The notes: generated by a model from the letters alone, not told the origin. DNA of 58,812 nucleotides from JBAYHA01 sp041666425 (GCA_041666425.1 JBAYHA010000001.1:1-58812); one strand, 5' to 3'; shown: positions 37,448 to 48,500, counted from the first letter of the stretch. Numbers and translations are program-made.

Positions 37448-38584
37448 ATGAAAAATATTTTGTTAATAATTTTTTGTTTGTTCTTGATTCCCTTCTCGGC
37501 CTTGGCTGAGGAAAATTTTGCCGAATCTGAAATTCAACCACCGGCCATCGAAAATCAAACTTACAAAGCAATTGTTCTATCGATTGAAAAAGAAAACACT
37601 TTGACTCGCGAAGATGGATCTGAGAACTTACAACAAAATCTAAAAGTAAAAATTCTCGACGGTGATTTAAAAAACAAGGAAGAAATCACCACAGGCATCG
37701 GTGATCTTGATGTTGTGCAGAGTTCCACCGCCTCGGTTGGCGAAAAAGTTCTGGTCATGCGACAAATAAATTTGGATGGCAGCGAAACGTTTGTGGTAAC
37801 GGATATTATAAGAACTGGAAATTTGTTGTGGTTGTCGATATTTTTTGTTTTATCAGTTTTAATTATCGGCAAATGGCGAGGATGCAAATCTTTGCTAAGT
37901 TTGATTTTAACTTTTTTTATTATCATGTACTTTATAATTCCCCGAATTCTGGCCGGCCAAAATCCGCTTTTTGTCAGCGTTATCGGCGCCAGCATAATTC
38001 TCGCCATTATTGTTTATGTAACTTGGGGCTGGCAAAAAAAATCTCACGTTGCACTCCTCAGCATTGCGTTAAGTTTGTTCCTGGCCGGATTTATTTCTTA
38101 TATTTTTTCCAAACTAACTCGTCTTACCGGATTGGCTAACGAAGATATTCTTTTTCTCATCGACAGTTCTCGAAAAGCGATTAATTTTGAAGGTTTGTTA
38201 TTAGCCGGCATGATTATCGGTACGCTCGGCGTGCTTGATGATGTGGTTATTAGTCAAATTTCGGCCGTCGAACAGTTGCAAGAAACGAATCCTAATCTGA
38301 CAAAAAAACAGTTATACAAAAAAGCTCTTTCCATCGGCATTGATCACATCAGTTCCATGACCAACACTTTGTTCCTCGCTTATGCCGGAGCTTCGTTGCC
38401 ATTATTACTACTTTTTAGTTTAAAATCTGGACAATTTGTCTCATTTTCACAAGTTATCAATAACGAAATTATCGCCACCGAAATTGTCCGCACTCTAACT
38501 GGCAGTATCGGATTGATCTTGGCCATGCCACTTTCCACTTTTATCGCAGCTTACTTTTTTAAAGCAAAAAAACATGCCAAGTAA
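37448..38584 (+). CDS. YibE/F-family membrane protein
   Basis: A 378-residue protein. A signal peptide (1-20) precedes an extracytoplasmic beta domain (about 35-125, TYKAIVLSIEKENTLT...GEKVLVMRQ) and a YibE/F membrane domain of seven or eight helices, with the typical GTLGVLDDVVISQISAVEQL and IGIDHISSMTNTLFLAYAGASLPLLLL (in part) motifs. The family is widespread and its transport or signalling role is not established. It overlaps the FkbM methyltransferase gene by 11 nt, so they are co-translated. No consensus promoter is obvious. Confidence 0.9.
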   Translation: MKNILLIIFCLFLIPFSALAEENFAESEIQPPAIENQTYKAIVLSIEKENTLTREDGSENLQQNLKVKILDGDLKNKEEITTGIGDLDVVQSSTASVGEKVLVMRQINLDGSETFVVTDIIRTGNLLWLSIFFVLSVLIIGKWRGCKSLLSLILTFFIIMYFIIPRILAGQNPLFVSVIGASIILAIIVYVTWGWQKKSHVALLSIALSLFLAGFISYIFSKLTRLTGLANEDILFLIDSSRKAINFEGLLLAGMIIGTLGVLDDVVISQISAVEQLQETNPNLTKKQLYKKALSIGIDHISSMTNTLFLAYAGASLPLLLLFSLKSGQFVSFSQVINNEIIATEIVRTLTGSIGLILAMPLSTFIAAYFFKAKKHAK

Positions 38585-39272
38585 AAAATATAAATTCAAC
38601 AATAAAAATTTAACACTAAATCTCAGAGACGAAGTTGATATTAGCGTTGCCAATGAAATTTTTGTCATTCGAGAATACCGTAGCTCCGAACAAATTATAA
38701 AAAATGCAAAAGCACCAATTCTCGACATCGGCACGCATGCCGGTTACTTTATTCTTTACTGTCGAACTTTTAATCCGACTGTGCCGATTTTTGGTTTTGA
38801 GCCGGAAAAGAAAAATTTTGAATTTTGTCAGAAAAATTTAACAGCAAATAAAATAAAAAAAGTTAAAGTTTTGCCAGTGGCCGTCTGGTCAAAATCAGGA
38901 ATGAAAAATTTGCAAATTACCGCTGATTCGCAAAATAACTTTTTGCAAGAAAATAAAACCAGTAAAAATTCCATTCAGGTAAAAACAACTTCCCTGACCG
39001 ATTTTTTTGCGCAGAATAAAATAAAAGAAATTTCCCTTTTAAAAATGGACATCGAGGGCGCGGAATTTACAATTTTTAAAAACTTACCAAGCGCTGATTT
39101 AAAAAAAATTAAAAATATAATTTTGGAATATCATATTTCCCCAAAAAACAAACCAAAAAAAATTGAAGATATTTTGCGTAGAAACGGTTTTGAGGTAAAA
39201 AGACTTCCATCAATTTTTGATAAAAAAATGGGATTTATTTTTGCTACTAACAAAAGAGTTAAAAGTTTGTAA
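38574..39272 (+). CDS. FkbM-family methyltransferase
   Basis: A 232-residue SAM-dependent methyltransferase. The SAM site is ILDIGTHAGYFILYCR (about 50-65), followed by IFGFEPEKKNFEFCQKNL (motif II), and the FkbM signature LLKMDIEGAEFTIFKNLP (about 162-179). FkbM proteins methylate hydroxyl groups on sugars or natural products, often in polysaccharide clusters. It overlaps yibE/F by 11 nt, and a GT-B glycosyltransferase gene follows after a repeat-filled spacer, so a surface-glycan role is plausible. Confidence 0.88.
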   Translation: MPSKKYKFNNKNLTLNLRDEVDISVANEIFVIREYRSSEQIIKNAKAPILDIGTHAGYFILYCRTFNPTVPIFGFEPEKKNFEFCQKNLTANKIKKVKVLPVAVWSKSGMKNLQITADSQNNFLQENKTSKNSIQVKTTSLTDFFAQNKIKEISLLKMDIEGAEFTIFKNLPSADLKKIKNIILEYHISPKNKPKKIEDILRRNGFEVKRLPSIFDKKMGFIFATNKRVKSL

Positions 39273-39456
39273 AGTTATCACGAAGTGATCCCTTCGGGAA
39301 AAGTTTATAAAGTTTTAATGTAAATAAAAAAAACATTTATTGATTCAAATTATTTAAAAAAGATTTCTCGACCCTTTCGACTTCGCTCAGGGCAGGCTCG
39401 CTCGAAATGACAAAGACATACTTTATAAACTTTATGAACTTTCTAACTTTATAAAC
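39269..39456. repeat. Composite repeat spacer
   Basis: In order: a GTTATCACGAAGTGATCCC palindrome with TATAAAGTT units, which is nearly identical to 54016-54060; a half palindromic element ending CGAAATGACAAAG; and inverted TATAAACTTTATGAAC units. No gene is visible. Confidence 0.7.
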
Positions 39457-39462
39457 TAGCTT

Positions 39463-40788
39463 ATGAAAGCTTACATAATTGCTGTTGACATGGGTTACGG
39501 TCACCAAAGAGCGGCCTACCCATTAAAAATTCTTGCCGGCGACAAAAAAATCATCAACGCCAACAAGTACGCGGGGATTCCGGCAAACGACAAAAAAATT
39601 TGGAATCAAAGCCGAGAGGCTTATGAGTTCTTTTCACGTTTCAAAAAAATACCCATCCTCGGCGAATTAGCTTGGGATCTTTTTGATAAATTCCAAACCA
39701 TTGAACCATTCTACCCAAAAAGAGATTTGACCGATCCAACAATTCAGTTAAAATCAACTTACTCACTAATCAAAAATAAACGTTGGGGCGAACACTTAAT
39801 AAAAAAATTGGCGCAAAAACCATTACCAATAATTTGCACCTTTTTTATTCCGGCTTTTATGGCCGAAGTTTTTCATTATCCCGGAGAAATTTATTGTCTG
39901 GCTACCGACACTGATATCAGTCGAGCATGGGCACCGCTCAATCCATCTTCCAGCCGAATCAAATATTTGGCGCCAAATCATCGCGTTAAAGAACGATTAA
40001 AACTTTATGGAATAAAAGAACAAAATATTTTTGTTACCGGTTTTCCTTTGCCCCAAGAATTGGTCGGCAAAAAAGAAAGTATTACCAAAAAAGATTTGGG
40101 CCAACGTCTGTTTAACCTTGATCCGCAACAAACTTATTTAAAAAAATATCAAGAAACAATTATTCGCCATATTGGCGCAAAAAATTTCCCCAAAAAAAAA
40201 CATCACCCGTTAACTCTAATGTTTGCGGTCGGCGGAGCGGCCGCCCAAAAAGAATTAGGTATTGAAATCGCCAAAAGTTTAAAAGACAAAATCAAAGAAA
40301 ACAAAATTAGACTGGTTTTGGTTGCTGGAATACACAATGATGTTAGTGTCTATTTTCGTGAAGAATTAAAAGAAATAGGTCTTGCACAACAAATCAATAA
40401 AAATATTGAAATAATTTCCAGTCCAACGAAAGAAGACTATTTCCGCAAATTCAATCAAATGCTTCATCAAACAGATATTCTTTGGACCAAGCCTTCCGAA
40501 CTGAGCTTTTACACAGCTTTGGGACTACCGATTATTATGTCCGAACCGATCGGCAGTCAAGAACTTTTTAACCGCAAATGGTTACGCACTGTCGGTTCGG
40601 CGGTAAATCAAGAAAATCCACGCTACACCAACGAATGGCTTTTTGACTGGTTGGATAGCGGTTGGTTTGCCGAGGCTGCGATGCAAGGATTTCTGGAAGC
40701 AACAACAACCGGAACAAAAAATATCACCAAAGTCGTCTGTGAAAAATGTTTAGAAAAAACACCGATAAAAACGGTTTTGCAATATTAA
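39463..40788 (+). CDS. GT-B glycosyltransferase, MurG/MGDG-synthase-like
   Basis: A 441-residue protein with the GT28-like pattern. An N-terminal acceptor domain begins AVDMGYGHQRAAYPL (the GxGH loop, about 8-22). The C-terminal nucleotide-sugar half includes FAVGGAAAQKELG (about 254-266) and WTKPSELSFYTALGLPIIMSEPIGSQELFN (split here: TKPSELSFYTALGLPII and PIGSQELFN), which matches the donor-binding region of MurG and monogalactosyldiacylglycerol synthases. There is no membrane helix; peripheral membrane action on a lipid acceptor is likely. Acceptor and sugar are unknown. The upstream spacer is all repeats. Confidence 0.75.
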   Translation: MKAYIIAVDMGYGHQRAAYPLKILAGDKKIINANKYAGIPANDKKIWNQSREAYEFFSRFKKIPILGELAWDLFDKFQTIEPFYPKRDLTDPTIQLKSTYSLIKNKRWGEHLIKKLAQKPLPIICTFFIPAFMAEVFHYPGEIYCLATDTDISRAWAPLNPSSSRIKYLAPNHRVKERLKLYGIKEQNIFVTGFPLPQELVGKKESITKKDLGQRLFNLDPQQTYLKKYQETIIRHIGAKNFPKKKHHPLTLMFAVGGAAAQKELGIEIAKSLKDKIKENKIRLVLVAGIHNDVSVYFREELKEIGLAQQINKNIEIISSPTKEDYFRKFNQMLHQTDILWTKPSELSFYTALGLPIIMSEPIGSQELFNRKWLRTVGSAVNQENPRYTNEWLFDWLDSGWFAEAAMQGFLEATTTGTKNITKVVCEKCLEKTPIKTVLQY

Positions 40789-40812
40789 AGAAACTCTAAA
40801 AAATTTTCTCGA

Positions 40813-40849
40813 CAAAAAAATCTCTGCGCAAAATAGCGGAGATTTTTTG
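40813..40849. terminator. Bidirectional terminator
   Basis: AATCTC(TGCG) / (CG)GAGATT stem with A- and T-runs, between the convergent GT-B and CoA-binding genes. Confidence 0.75.
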
Positions 40850-41215
40850 TTAAAACATAATACAAGAGTTCAATACAAAATCAAGATCTTTTTTTGTTTG
40901 TAAAAATTCTTTTATTTCTTGAGATTCTGCACCCGGTTGAAACCAGAATTTTCGATAACCCAATTGATACGCTTTTTGCAAAATTAACAAACCGCTCTCC
41001 GGCGGAACCACAAAAACCAGCAGATCCACTTTGGTGTTCAACTCCGCAAGACCTGAGTAAACTTTTTGTTCAAGAATTTCTTTTTCTCCCTGATTAATCG
41101 GCACAACAACAAAGTTTCTGCTGAGCAAATTTTTTACAATCTTATAACCAAACTTTGCTTGATTATTGGAAGCGCCAATTACGGCGATTGATTTAATGTT
41201 TTTTAGGTTTAACAT
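40850..41215 (-). CDS. CoA-binding domain protein (YccU-like)
   Basis: A 121-residue Rossmann-type protein. The nucleotide loop is SIAVIGASNNQAKFGYKIVKNL (in part, residues 9-30), followed by PINQGEKEILEQKVYSGLAEL and VDLLVFVVPPESGLLIL, the standard pattern of the CoA_binding_2 family. Such proteins bind CoA; the biological role is not established. Its start overlaps the end of pyrG by 23 nt, so it depends on the pyrG transcript. It is slightly shorter than E. coli YccU. Confidence 0.85.
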   Translation of the reverse strand: MLNLKNIKSIAVIGASNNQAKFGYKIVKNLLSRNFVVVPINQGEKEILEQKVYSGLAELNTKVDLLVFVVPPESGLLILQKAYQLGYRKFWFQPGAESQEIKEFLQTKKDLDFVLNSCIMF

Positions 41216-42830
41216 TTTTCTTGGAAATTGCAGATTTGATAAAAGCGTTAAAAAGCGGATGACCGGTCAATGGTCTGGATTTGAATTCCGGATGAAATTG
41301 AGTGGCGACAAAAAACGGATGATTTGGCAGTTCAATAATTTCCACCAATTTATTATCCGGCGAAGTCCCGGCAAAAAGCAAACCGTTTTTTTGCAAAACG
41401 TCTCGATAATCATTATTTACTTCATAACGATGACGATGTCTTTCGGAGATTAATTCTGCGTCATAGGCGCGAAAACTTTTTGACTTTTTATCCAATTTAC
41501 AGGGATAAGCACCCAATCGCATAGTGGCGCCATAATTTTTCTCCGCTAAATTTTTTATCTGTTCCGGCATAATGTGAATAACTTGTTGGGTAGATTTGGG
41601 ATCGATTTCTCCGGTTGTCGCCTTCTTGATGTTGCAAACATGTCTGGCAAATTCAATCGTCGCCAACTGCAAACCATAACACAACCCAAAAAACGGTATT
41701 TTATTTTCTCTGGCGTATTTAATGGCCAACATGATTCCTTCAGTTCCTCGTCCACCAAAACCACCGGGGACAACAATCCCGTCAACTTTGGCCAATTCTT
41801 TTAATTTACTCGGATCGTGCTCATATTCTTCGGCATCAAGCCACAAAATTTTTGGCGCGCGATTGTTAAACCAAGAAGCATGATTAACCGCTTCGATAAC
41901 GGAAATATAAGTATCTCGACAAGATTTGAAATTAAAATATTTACCGACAATGGCAATGGTTACTTCTTTTCTTAAATTTTTTATTTTTTTGGCCAGGGCG
42001 ATCCAATCTTTGAGATCATTTTTCTTTGCTTTTAGGCCCATGGTTTTTAACAAAACCGTACTCAACTTTTCCGCTTCAAAATTTACCGGCACATCATAAA
42101 TGGAGTGCACATCAGGAGCGGAAATAATTCTTTCTTTTGGCAAACTGCAAACATTACTAATGGTGTTTTTGATTGAATCACTTACCGGACGATCACCGCG
42201 ACAAAGAATAAAATCCGGATTTAATCCGGCGGAATTCAAAGTGCGAATAGCATACTGCGTTGGTTTTGACTTTGGTTCACCAAGCAAACTTGGTGTTGGC
42301 AAATAACTGACCATAACCGAAAAAACATTCTTTGGATCTTTCATTTTCATCATGCGAGCAGCCTCAAGAAAAAGTAACACTTGATACTCACCCACCGTTC
42401 CACCAAATTCAATAACCACGACATCGGCTTTGTTTTTTTTCTGACAAAATTTAATACGTCGAATAATTTCATTCGGAATATCCGGAACAACCTCCACATC
42501 CTCACCTTCAAATTCCAAATTACGTTCACGACGAATAACTTCTTGGTAAACTTGTCCTGTAGTAATGTAATTATCTCGGGTGCAAATTTGATCGGTAAAA
42601 CGTTCATAATTACCAAGATCTTGATCAGCCTCAACACCATCCTCGCCAACAAAAACCTCGCCATGCTCCGCCGGACGAATTGTTCCCGCATCAATATTTA
42701 CATACATGTCGCATTTGATATTAGCGACACGATACCCTTTTGACTGAAGCAACTTACTGATTGAAGCAGAAGCAACACCTTTGCCGACGGAAGACATAAC
42801 TCCGCCAACAACAAAAACATACTTGGTCAT
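41193..42830 (-). CDS. pyrG: CTP synthase
   Basis: Makes CTP from UTP, ATP and glutamine. At 545 residues it is full length. The N-terminal amidoligase has the P-loop VGGVMSSVGKGVASASI (8-24), Mg/ATP residues in DMYVNIDAGT and the UTP site in QDLGNYERF. The C-terminal class I glutamine amidotransferase has the nucleophile cysteine in FFGLCYGLQ, the oxyanion loop GGFGGRG and the His-Glu pair in QFHPEF near the end. It is co-transcribed with the overlapping CoA-binding gene. The ctp protease gene lies about 87 nt upstream in the same direction, with a terminator-like hairpin between. Confidence 0.97.
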   Translation of the reverse strand: MTKYVFVVGGVMSSVGKGVASASISKLLQSKGYRVANIKCDMYVNIDAGTIRPAEHGEVFVGEDGVEADQDLGNYERFTDQICTRDNYITTGQVYQEVIRRERNLEFEGEDVEVVPDIPNEIIRRIKFCQKKNKADVVVIEFGGTVGEYQVLLFLEAARMMKMKDPKNVFSVMVSYLPTPSLLGEPKSKPTQYAIRTLNSAGLNPDFILCRGDRPVSDSIKNTISNVCSLPKERIISAPDVHSIYDVPVNFEAEKLSTVLLKTMGLKAKKNDLKDWIALAKKIKNLRKEVTIAIVGKYFNFKSCRDTYISVIEAVNHASWFNNRAPKILWLDAEEYEHDPSKLKELAKVDGIVVPGGFGGRGTEGIMLAIKYARENKIPFFGLCYGLQLATIEFARHVCNIKKATTGEIDPKSTQQVIHIMPEQIKNLAEKNYGATMRLGAYPCKLDKKSKSFRAYDAELISERHRHRYEVNNDYRDVLQKNGLLFAGTSPDNKLVEIIELPNHPFFVATQFHPEFKSRPLTGHPLFNAFIKSAISKKNVKPKKH

Positions 42831-42868
42831 AAATTATTTTATTTAAAATTTTATTGGCAATTTAACCC

Positions 42869-42912
42869 AAAAAAAAGCGGAGCTCAAAATAAGCCCCTCA
42901 CTTTTTTTGTCC
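42869..42912 (-). terminator. Probable terminator of the S41 peptidase gene
   Basis: On the minus strand a GGGGCT / AGCTCC imperfect stem is followed by CGCTTTTTTT. Confidence 0.5.
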
Positions 42913-42917
42913 ACAAA

Positions 42918-44138
42918 CTATTTTTTCAATAAATCAATTGCTTTGTTTAATTGTGGATCAATCTTTTTGTCAAAATCATCTTTGGTATATTCCACTTCAT
43001 AATCAGGCTTGACACCTTCTTCGTCAATACTACGCCCCTGCGGCGTAAGCCACTTGGCAATAGTTACTTTGACCGATGAGCCATCTGGTAATCGTTTAAC
43101 TTGCTGAACCGACCCTTTGCCAAAACTTTTTTGTCCGACCAATTTGGCCAAACCATAATCTTGCAACGCCCCAGCCAAAATTTCCGATCCGGAAGCACTT
43201 CCAACATCAATAAGCGCAACCGTTGGAATATCCTTGAAATACGCTTCATGCGTCGTATAATACTTATTTTCTTGGCCATTACCGAATTTTTCCACCATAA
43301 CCACATTGTTATCAACCCAATAAGAAGTCAAATCAACGGCTGTTTCTAAAATTCCTCCCGGATTACCTCTCATATCCAAAATAATTCCTTTTGGTTTTTT
43401 GTTTTTTATTTCTTCATAAATTCTAGCAAACAAAGATGATGTATCAGCATTAAACGCTTGTAGCTCAATATGCAACAAATCGTTTTTCCAGTTCCATTTC
43501 ACACTTTCGATAACTATTACCTCTCGCACAATTTTTACTTCAAAAGGGGCTTCTTCTCCTCTCACCACTAATAATTTTACTTCCGTTCCCTTGGGTCCGC
43601 GAATCACCTTGATGGTTTCATCAACAGAAAATCCAATAATATCTTTTTCATCAACCGCGTAAATTTTGTCGCCAGATTTTAGCCCCGCCTTTTCGGCCGG
43701 ACTACCCGGCAATGGCGCAATAATCACAATAATATCCTCTTTTTGGCCGATTTGCGCACCAATTCCTTCGAACTCCCCATTTATTTGTTCATCAAAACTG
43801 GCTGTATCCGTTGGATCAAAAAAAACAGTATATGGATCTTCCACGCCATCAACCATTCCCTTCAAAGCACCATAATATAAATTTTTTTCTTCAATTTTTT
43901 GTTTGTCAACAAAATCATTGGTGATAATAGAATAAACTTGTTTAAAAATTGAGCTATCAAATATCTGGGTCAATGGTTTTTCTTTGTAAAGTTCCGGATC
44001 AAAAACCAAATTGACTTTGCCTTCACCTATTTTGCCAAAAACATAGCCACTCGAAAATGAAGCAAACAACAAACAAGCCAAAACCACTAAACCAATTAAA
44101 AATTTATAAAATCTTTTTTTTGTTTTTGGTACGTTCAT
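42918..44138 (-). CDS. S41-family C-terminal processing peptidase
   Basis: A 406-residue envelope protease. One N-terminal membrane helix (about 12-32) is followed by the PDZ domain with FEGIGAQIG...GSPAEKAGLKSGDKIYAVD. The protease domain has GIILDMRGNPGG, the catalytic serine in GSASGSEILAGAL (about residue 316) and the lysine in GQKSFGKGSVQ (about 341). Ctp proteases trim exported proteins and control cell-wall hydrolases. It lies 48 nt downstream of murA in the same direction, a sensible pairing of two envelope functions. Confidence 0.95.
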   Translation of the reverse strand: MNVPKTKKRFYKFLIGLVVLACLLFASFSSGYVFGKIGEGKVNLVFDPELYKEKPLTQIFDSSIFKQVYSIITNDFVDKQKIEEKNLYYGALKGMVDGVEDPYTVFFDPTDTASFDEQINGEFEGIGAQIGQKEDIIVIIAPLPGSPAEKAGLKSGDKIYAVDEKDIIGFSVDETIKVIRGPKGTEVKLLVVRGEEAPFEVKIVREVIVIESVKWNWKNDLLHIELQAFNADTSSLFARIYEEIKNKKPKGIILDMRGNPGGILETAVDLTSYWVDNNVVMVEKFGNGQENKYYTTHEAYFKDIPTVALIDVGSASGSEILAGALQDYGLAKLVGQKSFGKGSVQQVKRLPDGSSVKVTIAKWLTPQGRSIDEEGVKPDYEVEYTKDDFDKKIDPQLNKAIDLLKK

Positions 44139-44186
44139 AATTATTAAAAATAAGTAGTGAGCATTAAGCCGTGAGCTAAAATAAAA

Positions 44187-45440
44187 TTATTCTACTCGTT
44201 CGATATCCGCGCCAAGGGCTTTTAGTCTTTGTTCAATTTTTTCGTAACCGCGATCAATCTGATAAATATTATCGATAACTGTCTGTCCGTCAGCAATCAA
44301 ACCGGCCAAAACCAAAGCAAAACCGGCACGCAAATCAGGACTGTCGAGGTGTCGTCCAAAAAGTTTTGTCCCGCCATTAATAATAACACGGTGCGGATCA
44401 CACATAATTATTTGGGCGCCCATTTGTACCAATTTGTCCGTGTAAAATAGACGACCTTCAAAAATAGTTTCATGAACCAAACTCACCCCCTGGGCTTGAG
44501 TTAACAAAACAACAACTGGTTGTTGCAAATCAGTAATAAAACCAGGATATTCATGCGTCACCACATTGACCGCTTTGATTTTTTTGTTAGCTTTTACTTC
44601 GAGCCAATTGTCGCCTCTGGTATATGGAACTTCCATACGATCAAACATGGCCAAAAGAGCTTCCAAATGTTCCGGAACACAATTGGTAACACGAATCGGA
44701 TCTCCACAAAGAGCACCCAAAATAGCAAAACTTCCTGCTTCGACTCTATCCGGAATAACTTCAAAAACATCGGCTGTTAAATTTTTGACCCCCTCAATAA
44801 TTATCGTATTTGTTCCGGCGCCGGAAATTTTGGCGCCACAACGATTCAAATATTCTGCCAAAGCCGGAATTTCCGGTTCACAGGCAGAATTTTTTAAAAC
44901 TGTTCTACCTTTTGCCAAGGTAGCCGTCATCATCAAAAATTCAGTGGCTGTAACGGAAATAATCGGAAAGAAAAATTCCGCGCCAACCAACTCTTTGGCG
45001 GTAAAGGTATAACCGGTTTCATCTTCGACACAAGTCGCGCCCAATTTTTGCAAACCATCAATAAATAAATCAATCGGTCTTTGGCCAATGGCGCAACCAC
45101 CCGGATGTGGCATATGAACTCGACCTTCGCGCAATAATACCGCACCCAATAATAAAACAGAAACGCGAATTTTCTTGACCAAGTTCGGATCCAAATCGGT
45201 CGTAATAATTTTTGTGGTTTTTATTTTGACCGTTTCGCCAAGGATATTAACGGAACTTCCCAAACTTTGACAAAGCTCCAATAACCGACTCACTTCTTCT
45301 ATTTGCGGAACATTTTTTATAACAACCTCTTCGGAACTTAAAAGAGACGCTGCAATAATTTTTAAAGCCGAATTCTTGGCTCCGTTGACTTTGATTTCAC
45401 CTTTTAATTTTTTGCCTCCTTTGATCAAAAACTTGGACAT
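44187..45440 (-). CDS. murA: UDP-N-acetylglucosamine 1-carboxyvinyltransferase
   Basis: First committed enzyme of peptidoglycan synthesis; it transfers enolpyruvate from PEP to UDP-GlcNAc. The 417-residue protein has the two-lobed EPT fold, with KVNGAKNSALKIIAASLL at the start (18-34), the catalytic cysteine in HPGGCAIGQRPID (Cys116, the target of fosfomycin) and RDE-like EYPGFITDLQQP further on. The presence of Cys rather than Asp predicts fosfomycin sensitivity at the enzyme level. It shows that the organism makes its own cell wall. It is downstream of the 1222-residue gene, after a terminator. Confidence 0.97.
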   Translation of the reverse strand: MSKFLIKGGKKLKGEIKVNGAKNSALKIIAASLLSSEEVVIKNVPQIEEVSRLLELCQSLGSSVNILGETVKIKTTKIITTDLDPNLVKKIRVSVLLLGAVLLREGRVHMPHPGGCAIGQRPIDLFIDGLQKLGATCVEDETGYTFTAKELVGAEFFFPIISVTATEFLMMTATLAKGRTVLKNSACEPEIPALAEYLNRCGAKISGAGTNTIIIEGVKNLTADVFEVIPDRVEAGSFAILGALCGDPIRVTNCVPEHLEALLAMFDRMEVPYTRGDNWLEVKANKKIKAVNVVTHEYPGFITDLQQPVVVLLTQAQGVSLVHETIFEGRLFYTDKLVQMGAQIIMCDPHRVIINGGTKLFGRHLDSPDLRAGFALVLAGLIADGQTVIDNIYQIDRGYEKIEQRLKALGADIERVE

Positions 45441-45515
45441 ACTTGAAATAAATTAAAACTTAACATAGTTTTATTTTAACACAATTTTATCGACAAATAA
45501 AGGCATCAAAAACGC

Positions 45516-45547
45516 AAAAAGGCTCTGACGGAAACAAAGCCTTTTTG
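45516..45547 (-). terminator. Terminator of the 1222-aa operon
   Basis: AAAAAGGCT / AGCCTTTTT stem on the minus strand, loop about 13 nt. Confidence 0.8.
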
Positions 45548-45555
45548 TATTAAAT

Positions 45556-48500
45556 TTACAGACCAAAAACATCTCCGTACACTTTTTTACCGGTGGAAAC
45601 TATCTTGGCGATATCTCCGGCGATTTGTCTTTTTGTCTCAGGATTATCGGCCATTGCCAAAGCATGTTGCAGTCTGGAAATCTTTGTCGCATCATCAAGA
45701 ACTTGCCCCTGACCTTCAGCAGTTCCCATTTTGTTTTCCAAAATCCGTCGAAAATTTTCTTTTAGAATACCCGCCTTCTTTAATCCAGGCTCAGTATCCT
45801 CCAATGGAGATGGCAAATCATTAGGGTCATAAACAAAGCCCTGATTACCTGTTGGTGTTTCCGCACTATCCGCCAAATTTGGCTGAGCTTTTAACATTGC
45901 TTCTCTAACTCGCAGACGAGTTCTCTTCGGCTCTTCTGGGATCTCCTTGTTAGTTGCTACTTCTTCTTTATTTTGCGTCGCTGTCTCTGTTTCATTATCC
46001 TCAACAGCAGATTCATCCGCCTCCAAGTCTTCGTCTGAGTTTTCGCCAAAATCAATTCCCGTCCGTTTGTGCGTGTCTTCTCCATACAAACCAAAATCCG
46101 GTTTTTCTTTTTCTGATGGTATCACCGGATTTGAGATCTTCTCTTCCGGCAAATCACCCACCGAAACCTTGCCATTCATCTTTTCAAAAACACTTTTTTT
46201 CATTTCTTTTAAACTGAATTTTTCCGTTGGATTAGTTTCTCCAACGGTATTGGACTCATTGAATCCGGAATTTTCATAAAATCTTCGAAAGCCATCATTA
46301 TCGACAAAACCAACCGGTTTGTCGCCAACTCGAATATTTCCAAAACGATCCACAGAGCGAACCGCCGTCCCTGATTGTTGAACTGGAACAACTTTTGGAC
46401 CAATCGATTTTTTGGGATGGTCGACTGGGTCAGCATGAGGATGATCAGAAGGGTCAGCGTGCGGATGTTCCTCTGGCAAAGCCACCCCAAACGGTTTTGG
46501 TGTTTCTGTTTCCGTTGGCAAAGTATCAAAAGTATTACTCGTTGTTTGACCAAAACCATCATTAGGGAAAATTACGGGAACCGGTTTTGGCGTAATCAAT
46601 TCCGGTTTTGAGTGATCAATTATTACCGGTGGGCGACCATCACCCAAATTACTTCCTTGCCCTTCAATAACACCACTCCGAGTCGGGACAACTTCCGACT
46701 TTAACATTCCGCGCAAAGTTTCGGCCACCAATCCGCTGGCCACAACAACACCCAATCCCAAAGCAGCCACTTTGCGCAAAGAGCGCATATATTTTTCATT
46801 TTTTTCTCTGGCCAACAAAGCCAAATCCGCTTCTTTTAATTTGTTGTTCAGCGCCTCAGTTATTTTTTTGTTATTTTTTTCAATTTCAACAATCGCGGTC
46901 TCTATCAAGTTAACCGCCTCATTGTTGCTCTGTTTTGCTTCAGCTTGCGCCTGAGTATTGATCAAAGGGTTTCGTTCCAAAATATTTCTTAATTCCTGAG
47001 CCACCTCTGGACGAAACTGCCAATTCGTTTCTTGCAACTCAGATTCTTTTATCTCTGAAGTCTTTTGCTCTTTGATCTTTTTGGCTATCTCGGGCAAAAA
47101 CATATCGGCACTGGCAATTCGCCGACCGGTTCCTCTTTTTTGATTATAACTATTCTCCGGACCGGAAATATGTTTGTCAATAAATGTTTGCACATCTTCG
47201 GGAAAACTTTTGAACATTTTTTCCAAACTGTCGATACCGGAAGTCCATTTTTTGTAGGCAGGTGTGGCGATCCTTTCTACCTTGGTCGTTGCTGAATTCA
47301 ACATTTCTTGGAACAATTTAATTTCCACAAAATACTTGAATTTTAGATAATCAACAACCTGCTTTTCAATAGTCGCGATTTTTTCATTTTTTAACTGAAT
47401 CGCCTCTTTTGACATCCCTGTGTTTTTTACTTGTTCTCTGATCAACATTTTATTTAATTTTCCGGAATCTTCAAATTCGTCGGACTTCAAACGACGATGC
47501 TTTTCTCTTAACAATTCCATAAAGGTCTGATCTTGCGATGGTTTTTTGCCATCCATGCTTAAAGTTGTTCCCAAATAAGTTACCAGTTTGTCCAATTCTT
47601 CATCAGGCATTTCTGGTAAAATTTCTTTTACTCTGGCAACTTTTAGCTCCATCTCTTTTTCGGAAAACATTTTTTGCTTTTCTTTGTTAAAAATTCGACT
47701 AAACATACCTAGGTTGTTCTCTTTTTTGAAAGCTCCCAATTCCGCTTTTTTTTCGTCATTCAAAGAAAGATTGCGCATATTCAATTTTTCGGCTGCTAAA
47801 TTCAACAAATCATAAGAACCGACTCCGGCACCAACTCCACCCATCAACCGACGCATGCCAACTACACCGCCAAGAACCATGAGCGGAGCTCCGGCCATAC
47901 CCAAGGCCACGCCACCTCCCAACAAACCAAGCCCTATCGCCATTCTGGCTTTGCCGGTTTTTTTGAAACTTTCATAGGTTTTTTTGCCCCAACCCTGTGT
48001 TTTTTCGAAAGATTCGGCGCGAGCATCCAAAACAAAAAGTTCAGCATCCATGGCTCTAATTATTCGTTCATTAACCGCCTCAGCGCGAAGTTCTTGCATT
48101 TCCAATAATAACTCATTATCTTTTTGCTTGATTTCTTGGAAATTCTTGCCATCAACCAACCGACGCAATACTCCACCAATACCATAATATTTGTTAACCA
48201 TCTCCGCATGAGTGTCAGCATATTTGTCAGAAACGTCAGCAAAAAACTCCTTATTTAACAAGGCTACCATTTTTTCCTTGACCCCAGGAATATTGGGAAA
48301 ACTTTCTACAATAGCACTTTTTGGCGAAGGCAATCTTTTTGCTATTAATTGCAAAACCTCAATCACCGTATCCGTCGGATAAATATGGCCATCAGTCGAT
48401 TTTAACTGCTCTCTCCCTGACAAAGCATTAACCAATTCGGTGAAACTGCGCGCCTTGTTGATATTTTGCCACAAAGAAAGTTCTTGTTCTTTCTGCCGAG